Shown piece after piece: positions 1-8,437 of a stretch of DNA of 64,000 nt. Each line of letters begins with the position of its first letter. Position 1 is the stretch's first letter. Made by a program: the position numbers and the translations under genes. Source of the stretch: CAWDZK01 sp963807005 (GTDB lineage: Bacteria; Actinomycetota; Actinomycetes; JACCUZ01); contig CAWDZK010000006.1 in NCBI GenBank assembly GCA_963807005.1, positions 992,001 to 1,056,000 on the forward strand, read 5' to 3'. The notes under the pieces were generated by a model. That model had not been told where the DNA came from, did no database searches, and worked only from the letters and a program-made list of their open reading frames with translations.

Positions 1-1049
1 CCCGCGAGCGGGAGCAGGTGCTGCACCGCGAGTGGTTCTGCGCCGGGCGGGTGCCCTCCCTGGGTCCCGGGTCGCAGCTCGTCGTGCTCGACGTCGCCGG
101 CGAGAGCGTGCTGGTGACCCGCGACGGCGAAGGCGCGCTGCGCGGCTTCTACAACGTCTGCCGGCACCGGGGGTCCCAGGTCGTCCCGGTGGACCCGGCC
201 GGCCCGGTCCCCGAACCGTGCCGGGCGACCTCGCTGCGCTGTCCGTACCACTCGTGGACGTACGACCTGGCCGGACGGTTGCTGCGTGCGCCGCACACGG
301 AGGGCGTCGAGGACTTCGACCCGGCCGGGTTCGGCCTGCACCCGGTTGCCGTCGACACGTGGGGCGGGTTCCTCTTCGTGCACCTGACGCCCGAGACTGC
401 GCCGCCGCTGCGGTCGGCGATCGGGTCGGCCGCCGACCGGGTGGCCCGCTACCCGCTGGAGTCGCTGGCGGTCGGCGACCGCCGCATCTACGAGGTCCGG
501 GCGAACTACAAGGTCGTCCTGGAGAACTACAACGAGTGCTACCACTGCGCCGGGGTGCACCCCGAGCTGGTCCGCCTGGTGCCGGCGTTCGGCCGAGGCG
601 GGGCGGACCTCGACTGGGACGCCGGCATCCCGCACCGGGACGGAGCCTGGACATTCACCTCGACCGGAACCACGGACCGGGCACCCTTCCCGGGCCTGGA
701 CGAGTCGGAGCAGGTGCGGCACAAGGGCGAGCTGCTGTACCCGAACCTCATGCTGAGCCTCTCGGCCGACCACGTCACCGCCTTCACGCTGTGGCCGACC
801 GCACCCGGTCACACCCGCATCGTGTGCGACCTGCTGTTCGCGCCGGACGAGGTGACGCGGCCCCACTTCGACCCGTCCGACGCGACCGACTTCTGGGAGG
901 TGGTCAACACGCAGGACTGGGCGGTGTGCGAGTCGGTGCAGCGGGGCATGTCGTCGCGCGCCTACACGCAGGGCTGGTTCGCGCCGATGGAGGACGCCAG
1001 CCTGGACATCCGGCGCTGGCTGCTGCCGCGGCTGGGGGAGCCGTCGTGA
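1..1049 (+). CDS. Rieske non-heme iron oxygenase, alpha subunit (5' end outside window)
   Basis: The frame is open from base 3 with plausible coding residues, so the GTG at 18 is probably internal and the true start lies off the left edge. Numbered from that GTG, a Rieske 2Fe-2S site is formed by C48-x-H50 and C75-x2-H78. The 24-residue gap between the pairs is longer than the 18 in the second Rieske protein of this cluster. The catalytic domain has mononuclear iron ligands H176 and H181 (in ECYHCAGVHPEL) and D300 (QDWAVCESV). Such proteins hydroxylate or N-demethylate small substrates using an external reductase, which is not in view. The 4-base overlap with a sarcosine-oxidase-like gene suggests a betaine or N-methyl amino acid as substrate; this is inference. 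Confidence 0.88.
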   Translation, partial: REREQVLHREWFCAGRVPSLGPGSQLVVLDVAGESVLVTRDGEGALRGFYNVCRHRGSQVVPVDPAGPVPEPCRATSLRCPYHSWTYDLAGRLLRAPHTEGVEDFDPAGFGLHPVAVDTWGGFLFVHLTPETAPPLRSAIGSAADRVARYPLESLAVGDRRIYEVRANYKVVLENYNECYHCAGVHPELVRLVPAFGRGGADLDWDAGIPHRDGAWTFTSTGTTDRAPFPGLDESEQVRHKGELLYPNLMLSLSADHVTAFTLWPTAPGHTRIVCDLLFAPDEVTRPHFDPSDATDFWEVVNTQDWAVCESVQRGMSSRAYTQGWFAPMEDASLDIRRWLLPRLGEPS

Positions 1050-2236
1050 CCGGCGCGACGCCGGTGGACGTGGTCGTCGTGGGGCTCGGTGGGCTGGGCT
1101 CCTCGTCGGCATGGCAGCTGGCGCGGCGAGGTGCGTCGGTGGTGGCGCTGGAGCAGTTCGAGCTCGGGCACGTCCGGGGTGCGTCGCACGACACGTCACG
1201 GATCCTGCGCCGCAGCTATCACACGCCGGCGTACGTGCGGCTGGCCGGCGAGGCGTACGACGACTGGGACGAGGTCGAGCGCGAGTCGGGCGAGACGCTG
1301 GTGACCCGCACCGGCGGGGTCGACCTGTTCCCGCCCGGCGCCGCGATCCCGGCCGGCGACTACACCGGCAGCCTGCGGGCCGAGGGAGTGCCGTTCTCGC
1401 TCCTCACCCCGGACGAGGTCACCTCCCGTTGGCCGTCGATGAGCATCCCCGAAGGCACTGTCGCGCTGTCGCAGGAGGACACGTCGATCGTCCCCGCCGG
1501 GAGGTCCACCCGGGTGCTGCAGCGGCTCGCGGGCCTCGCCGGTGCCCGGCTGTACGACGAGTCACCGGTGACCTCGCTGGTCGCGCACGACGACGGCACG
1601 GTCACCGTGACCGCGGCCGGGCGGGCCGACGGCAGCTTCCGGGCGAGGCACGTCGTGCTCACTGCGGACGCGTGGACCAACCAGCTCCTGGCACACCTGG
1701 GCACGTCGATGCCGCTCACGGTGACCCGGGAGCAGGTGACCTACTTCGCGCCGTCGCGGCCGGACCGCTTCGCCGCGGACTCGGTGCCGGTGTGGATCTG
1801 GATGGACGACCCGTCGTTCTACGGCTTCCCGACCTACGACGAGGGCGGTAGTGGCGCCTACGTGAAGGCCGGTCAGGACGTCGGGGGAGCGGTGACGACC
1901 GCCGAGTCGAGGTCGTTCGCCCCGGACGTCGGTGCCGAGCAGCGGCTGACCCGGTTCGTCCAGGGGCTGCTGCCGGGGGTCGGGACGCCGACGAGCACGG
2001 TCACCTGTCTCTACACCCTGACACCGGACCGTGACTTCGTCGTCGGTCCCCTGCCCGAGCTCGAGTCGGTGCTGGTGGGGCTCGGCGCCGGGCACGGCTT
2101 CAAGTTCGTGCCGACCTTCGGGCGGCTGCTCGCGGACCTGGTCACGGCTGGGTCGACCTCGTCGGACATCGCGGCGTTCGCGCCTGGCCGGCCGGCGCTG
2201 GTCGAGGCCGGGCACCCGACGAGCTGGCTGGTCTGA
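1046..2236 (+). CDS. Monomeric sarcosine oxidase-like FAD enzyme
   Basis: This 396-residue flavoprotein matches the length and motifs of monomeric sarcosine oxidase/N-methyltryptophan oxidase, which oxidise N-methyl amino acids to the amino acid, formaldehyde and hydrogen peroxide. An N-terminal FAD dinucleotide motif (G13-x-G15-x2-G18) is followed by the family signature near GASHDTSRILR. C321 in TCLYTLTPD sits where the family attaches FAD covalently. The GTG start overlaps the upstream Rieske stop as GTGA, so the two are translationally coupled. A longer open frame reaches upstream through the Rieske gene but is only a shadow. The expected substrate is sarcosine or another N-methyl amino acid released by the oxygenases; the exact substrate is not shown. 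Confidence 0.88.
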   Translation: MTGATPVDVVVVGLGGLGSSSAWQLARRGASVVALEQFELGHVRGASHDTSRILRRSYHTPAYVRLAGEAYDDWDEVERESGETLVTRTGGVDLFPPGAAIPAGDYTGSLRAEGVPFSLLTPDEVTSRWPSMSIPEGTVALSQEDTSIVPAGRSTRVLQRLAGLAGARLYDESPVTSLVAHDDGTVTVTAAGRADGSFRARHVVLTADAWTNQLLAHLGTSMPLTVTREQVTYFAPSRPDRFAADSVPVWIWMDDPSFYGFPTYDEGGSGAYVKAGQDVGGAVTTAESRSFAPDVGAEQRLTRFVQGLLPGVGTPTSTVTCLYTLTPDRDFVVGPLPELESVLVGLGAGHGFKFVPTFGRLLADLVTAGSTSSDIAAFAPGRPALVEAGHPTSWLV

Positions 2237-2244
2237 TGGCGAAG

Positions 2245-2850
2245 CTAGCGCCGCAGCGCGCCCGGGTCGACGCCCAGCTCGGCGGCGGCCGCATGCCGCA
2301 CCCAGGAGGTCACCTGCCGCCTGGTCAGCACGCCTGCGTGCACCGTCGCCTGTACGGCGAGACCGTCCAGCAGGGCGGTGATGCGCCACGCCGCAGCCGC
2401 CGGGTCGGAGCAGGTCATCTCGCCGCGGGCGACGCCGTCAGCGATCACCGTCGCCACCGCGTCCTTCCACCTGACATCGAGCTGCTGCGAGACCTCGGCG
2501 AGCTCCGGGACGCGCAGCGCGGTAGCCCACGCGTCGATCCAGAGCGGCCAGCCGGCCGCCGACTCCTCGGGGCCGTAGTAGGCGAGGATCTTGGCCAGCC
2601 GGCGCACGGCACTTCCGTCGCCCTGCGCAGCTGCGTCGAGACGGGCCAGGTCGCGCTCGGCGGCGTACGCGAAGGCCTGCGAGAGCAGGGCTTCCTTCGA
2701 GTCGAAGTGGTAGAAGACCAGGCCGGTGCTGATGCCCAGCCGGGCCGCGACGTCGGCGACCCGGGTGCTGGCGAAGCCGCGCTCGGTGACCTCGTCGACG
2801 GTGGCGCTCAGGATCTCCTCGCGCCGCACCTCGACCTTGCGCCGGCTCAT
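2245..2850 (-). CDS. TetR-family transcriptional repressor (BetI-like)
   Basis: This 201-residue protein has an N-terminal TetR helix-turn-helix (about residues 10-55, including GISTGLVFYHFDSKEALL) and a variable helical ligand-binding domain. BetI-type regulators of betaine metabolism look similar. It is transcribed toward the sarcosine oxidase gene and divergently from the second Rieske gene, with only 29 bases between them, so it probably controls this cluster and itself. On the minus strand a TAAGGT -10 element (2857-2862) lies six bases before the ATG, implying a leaderless message. No clear operator palindrome was seen in the short spacer. The effector is unknown; a substrate of the neighbouring oxygenases is the natural guess. 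Confidence 0.88.
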   Translation of the reverse strand: MSRRKVEVRREEILSATVDEVTERGFASTRVADVAARLGISTGLVFYHFDSKEALLSQAFAYAAERDLARLDAAAQGDGSAVRRLAKILAYYGPEESAAGWPLWIDAWATALRVPELAEVSQQLDVRWKDAVATVIADGVARGEMTCSDPAAAAWRITALLDGLAVQATVHAGVLTRRQVTSWVRHAAAAELGVDPGALRR

Positions 2851-2879
2851 GCCCGGACCTTACGGCGAAGGAGTGCCAG

Positions 2880-4013
2880 ATGACACCGGCCCCGGTGAGT
2901 GTCGCAGGGCTCGACTCGGCCCTGCTCCCGTTCGGCGAGAGCACCATGCTGCCGGCCGAGGCGTACACGTCGGCCGAGGTGCTGGCCTGGGAACGCCGGC
3001 ACTTCCTCGCCGCCTCCTGGGTGTGCGTCGGGCGGGCCGACGCCGTCCTCCCGGAGGGGCGCACCCAGGCGGCACAGCTGGTGGGGGACGTGTCGGTGCT
3101 GCTGGCGCGTGACCCGTCCGGTGCGGTCGTGGCGTTCGCCAACACCTGCCGGCACCGGGGGCACGAGCTGCTGCCCGACGGCGGCACCTCGGCGAAGCGC
3201 GCGGTGGTCTGTCCGTACCACGCGTGGAGCTACGACCTGGCCGGGTGCCTGATCGCCGCCCCCGGCTTCCGAGAGGTCGGCTCGTTCGATCCGGCCGAGC
3301 ACGGGCTGGTCCCCCTTCCCGTCGAGGTGTGGCACGGCTGGGTGTTCGTCAACGCGCTGGGTGAGGCGGCGACGCCGTTCGCCGAGCACGTCGGCGCGAT
3401 GGACGGGCTGGTGTCGCCGTACCGGCCGGAGGACCTGGTGCTCGGCGCGAGCCACGACTACGTCGTGTCGGCCAACTGGAAGGTCGTCACCGAGAACTAC
3501 CACGAGTGCTACCACTGCCCGCTGATCCACCCGGAGCTGTGCCAGGTCAGCCCGCCGACGAGCGGGACGAACTTCGCGCTGCCGGGCGCCTGGGTCGGTG
3601 GTTCGATGGAGCTGCGCGACGGCGCGGTCACGATGTCGCTCGACGGACGGTCCGCCGGCCGCGCGATCGACGGCGTCGACCCGCGCGCGGTGCTCTACCT
3701 CGGGCTGCTGCCGAACCTGCTGGTGTCGCTGCACCCCGACTACGTGATGACCCACCGGGTGTCTCCGCTCTCCCCGGCCGAGACCCGGGTCGAGTGCTCG
3801 TGGTACTTCCCGGACGCCGACGTCGACCCGTCGTACGCCGTCGACTTCTGGGACACGACCAACCGGCAGGACTGGGCTGCCTGCGAGTCGGTTCAGCGCG
3901 GGCTGGCCTCCCCGCACTTCCGGCCGGGGCCGCTGGCGCCGAGCGAGGACGCGGTGCACCAGTTCGTCACGACCATCGCGCGCGGCTATCGCGCGGGCGC
4001 ACTCCTGCCCTAG
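2880..4013 (+). CDS. Rieske non-heme iron oxygenase, alpha subunit (GbcA-like)
   Basis: This complete 377-residue oxygenase has a Rieske cluster C90-x-H92-x18-C111-x2-H114 and catalytic iron ligands H212, H217 and D331. The order Rieske domain then SRPBCC domain and the motif NYHECYHCPLIHPEL resemble glycine betaine monooxygenase GbcA and related N-demethylases, which convert quaternary amines to dimethyl products plus formaldehyde. An AAGGAG ribosome site (2868-2873) supports the ATG at 2880. It diverges from tetR and is clearly a paralogue of the oxygenase at 1-1049, sharing the QDWA-CESVQRG ending. The last four bases overlap the convergent ACT-domain gene. A ferredoxin reductase partner must be encoded elsewhere. 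Substrate assignment is inference. Confidence 0.9.
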   Translation: MTPAPVSVAGLDSALLPFGESTMLPAEAYTSAEVLAWERRHFLAASWVCVGRADAVLPEGRTQAAQLVGDVSVLLARDPSGAVVAFANTCRHRGHELLPDGGTSAKRAVVCPYHAWSYDLAGCLIAAPGFREVGSFDPAEHGLVPLPVEVWHGWVFVNALGEAATPFAEHVGAMDGLVSPYRPEDLVLGASHDYVVSANWKVVTENYHECYHCPLIHPELCQVSPPTSGTNFALPGAWVGGSMELRDGAVTMSLDGRSAGRAIDGVDPRAVLYLGLLPNLLVSLHPDYVMTHRVSPLSPAETRVECSWYFPDADVDPSYAVDFWDTTNRQDWAACESVQRGLASPHFRPGPLAPSEDAVHQFVTTIARGYRAGALLP

Positions 4014-4405
4014 CGGTTCCCGTTCGCGAGCCGCTGGAGGACCGCGACGGCCCGAGACCCGTCGGCGTAGGGAACGAAGAGGTGGTCGTGGAAGAAGCCG
4101 GCCAGGACGTTGCAGCTCAGCCCGGCCGCCGCGAGCGCCGTCGCGACCGCGGCGGTGAGCCCGACCGCGTCGAGGGACGAGTGGACCCGCAGGGTGATGC
4201 GCGCGGCGACGTAGTCGTAGCGAAGACCGAGCCGCTCGGCCTCGTGACGGGTGATGACCAGAGTCGCTCCCTCGTCCTCACGGACGACGGCGAAGGGCTC
4301 GACCTCGGCCGGGAGGTCCCCGACGGTGACGAAGACGTACTGCTCCGGCAGCAGCTCGGGCGTCATCGTCGCGAGGAGGGCGGCGAGGTCGTCCTCGCCG
4401 GCCAT
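4010..4405 (-). CDS. ACT-domain protein, probable small-molecule sensor
   Basis: This 131-residue protein has the two-part ACT-like arrangement seen in stand-alone ACT proteins: an N-terminal half ending near EGATLVITRHEA and a C-terminal half with VHSSLDAVGLTAAVATALA and GFFHDHLFVPY. Stand-alone ACT proteins of this kind bind amino acids or similar ligands. The ATG at 4405-4403 shares one base with the stop of the M20 amidohydrolase gene (TGATG), so the two are translationally coupled and may act on the same amino-acid derivative. Its stop overlaps the convergent Rieske gene by four bases. A longer frame upstream is a shadow of the M20 gene. No catalytic residues are evident. Confidence 0.78.
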   Translation of the reverse strand: MAGEDDLAALLATMTPELLPEQYVFVTVGDLPAEVEPFAVVREDEGATLVITRHEAERLGLRYDYVAARITLRVHSSLDAVGLTAAVATALAAAGLSCNVLAGFFHDHLFVPYADGSRAVAVLQRLANGNR

Positions 4406-5649
4406 CAGCGGGTCTCCGCCCCGCGCGGGCGGCCACGCAGCCGGCGGACTGCGACCTCGGCGAGCCAGGCGGCGGCGTCCGGGAGCACGGAGTCGTCGAA
4501 CGCAGCCCGCGGCGAGTGGTTGTCCGGCGCGTGCTCGTGGTCGTCCACCGGGCATGCGCCGAGGTTGAGGTAGGCGCCGGGGACCCGGTCCAGGACGAAG
4601 GACATGTCCTCGGCGCCGAGCTCGGGCTGCGCCATCAGCGTGTGCCGGTCGGCGCCGAACAGGTCGCTGACGACGTCGACGGCGAGGGCGTGCTCGGCCT
4701 CGTCGTTGACCGTCACCGGGTAGCCCAGGCGGTAGGCGACGTCGGCCCGAAGACCGTGCGCGGCCGCGATGCCCGCGACCAGGCGCTCGATGTCGTGCTG
4801 GACCCTCTCGCGGGCCGCCGGGGAGAGGCTGCGGACGGTCGCGTCGAACTCGGCGCTGTCCGGGATGATGTTCTCCTTCGTCCCGGCGGCGAACCTGCCT
4901 ACGGTCACGACCACTGGGTCGAACACGTTGAAGCCGCGGGTCGTCATGGTCTGCAGCGCCACGACCATCTCGCAGGCCGCGGGGACCGGGTCCTGGGCCC
5001 GGTGCGGCTGCGAGCCGTGCCCGCCGCGACCGACGACCCGGACCCGCACCTCGTCGGCTGCGGCGTAGACCGGGCCGGGCCTGCTGTACCACTGGCCCCG
5101 CGGGTACTCCGACGAGGCCACGTGCAGCGCATACGCGGCGTCCACCGGCCGCCCGGCAGCCGTCAGCAGTCCCTCGGCGATCATCGGCTCAGCGCCGCCG
5201 GGGCCCTCTTCGCCGGGCTGGAACATGAGGACGACGTCGCCGGCCAGCTCGTCCCGCCGGGCGAGCAGGATCTTGGCGGCACCGACGAGCCCGGCCATGT
5301 GCAGGTCGTGCCCGCAGGCGTGCATGATCCCGGGCTGGGTCGAGGCGTAGTCGACCGGCACCTCCTCTGCCACCGGCAGCGCGTCCATGTCGCCCCGGAG
5401 CAGGACCACCGGTCCGTCTGGCGCTCCGGGTGCGCCGCCCCGGATCACGGCGGTGAGCGACGAGAGCGCGGTACCGGTGGTGACCTCGAGGCCGTCCAGC
5501 TGCCGCAGCTCGCGCAGCAGCACCTCCTGGGTGCGCGGCAGGTGGTTGCCGATCTCGGGGATGCGGTGCAGCTCGCGGCGCAAGGCGGCCAGGTCAGGAG
5601 CGATCGCCCTGGCCAGCGCGAGGATGTCGGTGCTGCTCTCGACGGTCAC
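4405..5649 (-). CDS. M20-family amidohydrolase (HipO/AbgB type)
   Basis: This 414-residue metallopeptidase-fold enzyme hydrolyses amide bonds such as N-acyl amino acids, hippurate or aminobenzoyl-glutamate. Metal-binding and catalytic residues typical of the M20D group are visible: HACGHD (C112, H114) and the acidic pair E147-E148 in QPGEEGPGG, followed by the dimerisation (lid) domain and a C-terminal AEDMSF motif. A GTG start is supported by a minus-strand TAGACT -10 element at 5658-5663, eight bases upstream, giving a leaderless transcript. It is coupled to the downstream ACT-domain gene. The specific acyl substrate cannot be read from the sequence. Confidence 0.9.
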   Translation of the reverse strand: MTVESSTDILALARAIAPDLAALRRELHRIPEIGNHLPRTQEVLLRELRQLDGLEVTTGTALSSLTAVIRGGAPGAPDGPVVLLRGDMDALPVAEEVPVDYASTQPGIMHACGHDLHMAGLVGAAKILLARRDELAGDVVLMFQPGEEGPGGAEPMIAEGLLTAAGRPVDAAYALHVASSEYPRGQWYSRPGPVYAAADEVRVRVVGRGGHGSQPHRAQDPVPAACEMVVALQTMTTRGFNVFDPVVVTVGRFAAGTKENIIPDSAEFDATVRSLSPAARERVQHDIERLVAGIAAAHGLRADVAYRLGYPVTVNDEAEHALAVDVVSDLFGADRHTLMAQPELGAEDMSFVLDRVPGAYLNLGACPVDDHEHAPDNHSPRAAFDDSVLPDAAAWLAEVAVRRLRGRPRGAETR

Positions 5650-5734
5650 GAGCCGCGAGTCTAGGAGGGGCGCCGAGCCTGTAGGTCACCGCCGGTTGAC
5701 ACGGTCGCCCGCCGAGGTCTGACCCGCGGGGGGC

Positions 5735-6388
5735 CTAAGGCGCCGTCCGGGTCGGCAGCGACCGTGTGCTTGCGGAGGCGAACCCGAGCCAGATGTGTCG
5801 GTTGCCGGCCCAGCACCAGCCGACCTTGGGTGCGTCGCGGTTGGCGCGCCCGTCTCGTCCCGTGCCGTTGCTGATCCACAGGGCCGGGACTCGCGCGTCG
5901 ACGGTGCCGTCCGGCTTGAGTCTGCGCACGCCCACGGTCATGAAGCAGTGATTGCGTGTGAGGGCGGTGGGTTGCTGGATCAGCCAGAAGATCCCCTCGG
6001 TGAGGGTGAGCGGGGTGCGCCCGGCCGTGACAATGGCCGGAAGTGCCTCGTCGGGCGACCAGTTGGACCAACCCTCTCCTCGCTGGAGATCGTGGACCAG
6101 GTAGAGCCCGGCGTCGGGCGGTCGGGCGATCGCGATGGGTCGGAACTGGTCGACATCGATCATGTCCTCGACCACGAAACCTGCCTTGCCGTCGAGACGC
6201 AGGAACGGCACCAGCGCCGACGTCGGGATCCGGTCGGGATGAAACACCAGCAATGCACCGGTCGCGGCATGGGCCGCAGCCTGACGGACCTCGGCGGCGG
6301 TGAGGCCGCTGCAGGCGTCCAGCCCCAGGGCGATGAGCCGCTCCGCCTGGTCCACCGGGGCGGGAAGAACGTCGAGATCAACGGTCAC
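5735..6388 (-). CDS. DUF5701 family protein
   Basis: This 217-residue protein matches the DUF5701 family, recognisable by a C-terminal GWCWAGNRHIWLGFASAS block and a central WSPDEALPAI segment. The family is common in actinobacteria and has no established function. The protein looks soluble, with no signal peptide or membrane segment, and is rich in tryptophan toward the C terminus. The GTG at 6386-6388 gives the family-typical N terminus. It is separated from the M20 gene by about 85 bases and is probably transcribed independently. No catalytic motif is evident. Confidence 0.78.
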   Translation of the reverse strand: MTVDLDVLPAPVDQAERLIALGLDACSGLTAAEVRQAAAHAATGALLVFHPDRIPTSALVPFLRLDGKAGFVVEDMIDVDQFRPIAIARPPDAGLYLVHDLQRGEGWSNWSPDEALPAIVTAGRTPLTLTEGIFWLIQQPTALTRNHCFMTVGVRRLKPDGTVDARVPALWISNGTGRDGRANRDAPKVGWCWAGNRHIWLGFASASTRSLPTRTAP

Positions 6389-6496
6389 GGGCGGGCCCCC
6401 TCAGGTAGCGGCTGCTCCTGGCAACGGCCCGGACCGCGGACCTGTTCCCTGGGTCGTCCCTGCAGGACAACCGACCTCCCTGCTCGTCGCGGGCTC

Positions 6497-6834
6497 CTAG
6501 GAGGCTGTGGTCGCGCCCGGTCCGGCCAACGCCTCGAGCAGGTCCACCACGGCCCTCAGCGGTTGCGTCGCGTCGATCTCGGCCGTCGCCGTCGCCCGCA
6601 GCAGCGGCTCGACCGTCCGGAGGTGCTCCAGGACGAGAGCGCGTTCGTGCGAGCTCGTGCCGTAGGGGTTGGTCCTCCGGGCGGCGAGCCGTGCCAGCAG
6701 GACCTCGGCCGGTGCGCTGAGCAGCACGACGTGGTCCAGCAGGGCATAGAAGCGGCTTTGGTTCTGGGACGTGCCGGCCACGAAGAGCGCGCCGTCCCGG
6801 TGCCGGACATCCCGGTGACCAAGACCTTCGTCAC
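6497..6834 (-). pseudogene. Remnant of a P-loop nucleotide kinase-like protein
   Basis: The N terminus reads as a typical P-loop start (VTKVLVTGMSGTG), but the expected Lys-Ser/Thr of Walker A is missing. Directly after it, in a different frame, the sequence resumes as DGALFVAGTSQNQSRFY and continues with a kinase-like C-terminal half containing LLSAPAEVLLARLAARRTNP. An internal deletion with frame change near 6792-6800 best explains this. Intact relatives are usually about 180-190 residues, so roughly a third is lost, including most of the ATP site. A short frame from 6781 could still make the C-terminal half, but it lacks a nucleotide-binding site. Functional loss is therefore likely. Confidence 0.72.
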
Positions 6835-6860
6835 TGGCTCGAGCGTAGGCGAGCGCCGTG

Positions 6861-7610
6861 TCAGGCCAGCCACTCCTGCAGCAGCGCGGTCGTCTCGTCA
6901 GGGCGCTCCAGTGACGGCAGGTGCCCAGCCCACTCCAGCTCGACCAGGCGGGCGTCGGGCAGACGATCCGCCAGCTCGCGCGCGGTGGCGCCGAAGAAGT
7001 CGAGGTCGTGGGCGCCGAACACCACCCACACCGGCATCGTCAGCCGATCGATGACGACGTCGATCTCGTAGTCGTCGGCGTCGCCTGCAGCCAGCTGGAC
7101 GTCGAACGCCCGGCGCTGCATCTCGTGCACCAGCTCGGCCGCGGCGGCGTCCGCCTCCGGCCCGAGCCAGGTCCGGACGTTCAGCTCGGTCGCTCCGCTG
7201 ACGTCGCCTGCCTCCAGCAGGCGGGCCTCCTCTGTGCCGAACGCTCGTACCGCGGCAGTCCGCTCCAGCAGCGGCGCGGCCGCTGCGAGGAGCACGAGGT
7301 GGGTGACCCGCTCGGGGACCGCCGAGGCCACCTGCAGCGCCACCCCGCCGCCGTGCGAGGCTCCTACCAGCGCGAAGGTCGCCACCTCGAGGTCGTCGAG
7401 CAGCGCGATCACGTCCTCCGCGTCGGAGTAGACGTCGCCTGCCGCCAGCGGGCTCTGCCCGAAGCCCCGGAGGTCGCATCGCACGACCCGGTGGTCGGTC
7501 GAAAGGGCAGTGGCCTGCGCGTCCCACATCCGCAGGTCCGCGACACCGGCGTGCAGCAGGACGACGGTGGGCCCGAAGCCCTCGACACGATGGTGCAGGG
7601 GAGATGGCAT
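6861..7610 (-). CDS. Alpha/beta-fold hydrolase
   Basis: This 249-residue single-domain hydrolase has the fold's nucleophile elbow GASHGG with S85, an oxyanion-type motif near LLHAG, and the catalytic histidine H230 in WAGHLPSLERP. The acid is probably in the FGAHDLDFF region. It belongs to the broad 3-oxoadipate enol-lactonase/ester hydrolase group, and the substrate cannot be predicted. It ends 26 bases before the broken kinase remnant on the same strand, which may once have been co-transcribed. No signal peptide is present, so it is probably cytoplasmic. The ATG at 7610 fits the usual family N terminus. Confidence 0.87.
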   Translation of the reverse strand: MPSPLHHRVEGFGPTVVLLHAGVADLRMWDAQATALSTDHRVVRCDLRGFGQSPLAAGDVYSDAEDVIALLDDLEVATFALVGASHGGGVALQVASAVPERVTHLVLLAAAAPLLERTAAVRAFGTEEARLLEAGDVSGATELNVRTWLGPEADAAAAELVHEMQRRAFDVQLAAGDADDYEIDVVIDRLTMPVWVVFGAHDLDFFGATARELADRLPDARLVELEWAGHLPSLERPDETTALLQEWLA

Positions 7611-7741
7611 CGGGCGACACTGTCACCCCCCGACCGGTCCGTCACCCGCATTCTCTGGTCGAGCGCCCATCACCTGGGCGAGCCCATTGATCCGCCTGGA
7701 CCCCGGACGTAGCCTCGTGTTGCTGCGATGAGGAGCCGGAG

Positions 7742-8248
7742 ATGGGCGACGACACCGAGACTGCGGTCCTCGCTGGAGGCTGCGCCTGGATCATGCAGCA
7801 ACTTCTGCGCCACCCCGAAGGGGTGACATCCACTCGGACGGGATTCATGGGTGGCGAGAACGACAATCCGACCGAGGAAGACAACCGTGGTCATGCCGAG
7901 GTCGTGGAAGTCATCTTCGATCCTGCCCGGCTCTCGTATCGAGGACTACTGGAGGTGTTCTTCCAGGTCCACCGAGCCGACCTTGATGAGACCGTCGTTG
8001 GTTCGCAGTATCGCTCCGAGATCTTCTGCACCAGCCCGGAGCAGCGAAGAGTGGCCGAGGAGATGACCCGCGACGTCGACGCGTCTGGCCATTGGCCCGG
8101 CAAGACTGTGACCAAGATCAGCGAGGCCGTGGTGTTCTGGGAGATGGGACCGGAGGATCAGAACTATCTGCTGCGGTTTCCGCAGGGCTGCAAGCCCCCA
8201 TTCCTGAGGCAGGACGACAGCGCCGAGGAGCTCCCCGCGTTGGCCTAG
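7742..8248 (+). CDS. msrA: MsrA-type peptide methionine sulfoxide reductase (variant active site)
   Basis: This 168-residue protein covers the whole MsrA fold: GGC14 near the N terminus, GGENDNPTEEDN, GHAEVVEVIFDP and the SQYRSEIF motif that contacts substrate. MsrA reduces methionine-S-sulfoxide using the first cysteine as nucleophile. The canonical signature GCFWG is changed to GCAWI here, so the conserved Phe and Gly are replaced while the catalytic Cys and Trp remain. A second cysteine (C43 region absent) is not obvious, but later cysteines occur near EIFCTS and PQGCKPP and could resolve the disulfide. The protein resembles a divergent actinobacterial MsrA subgroup. Whether full activity is kept is open. 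Confidence 0.85.
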   Translation: MGDDTETAVLAGGCAWIMQQLLRHPEGVTSTRTGFMGGENDNPTEEDNRGHAEVVEVIFDPARLSYRGLLEVFFQVHRADLDETVVGSQYRSEIFCTSPEQRRVAEEMTRDVDASGHWPGKTVTKISEAVVFWEMGPEDQNYLLRFPQGCKPPFLRQDDSAEELPALA

Positions 8249-8437
8249 CCGTTGACGGAGGTTCCGGGCCGACATGCCTCAGGAACCCTTGGGTCCGAGC
8301 CGCGCCACTCGTGCCGCGGCCGAGCCAAGGCCCAGCACAGGGACCCTTCCTCCGCACCTGCCGCGATGAGTCTGCCCGGTAACCGCTTCCGGGAGCGAGG
8401 AGACCAAGAAGCGATCGGACCACCTCACGGTGCGGGG

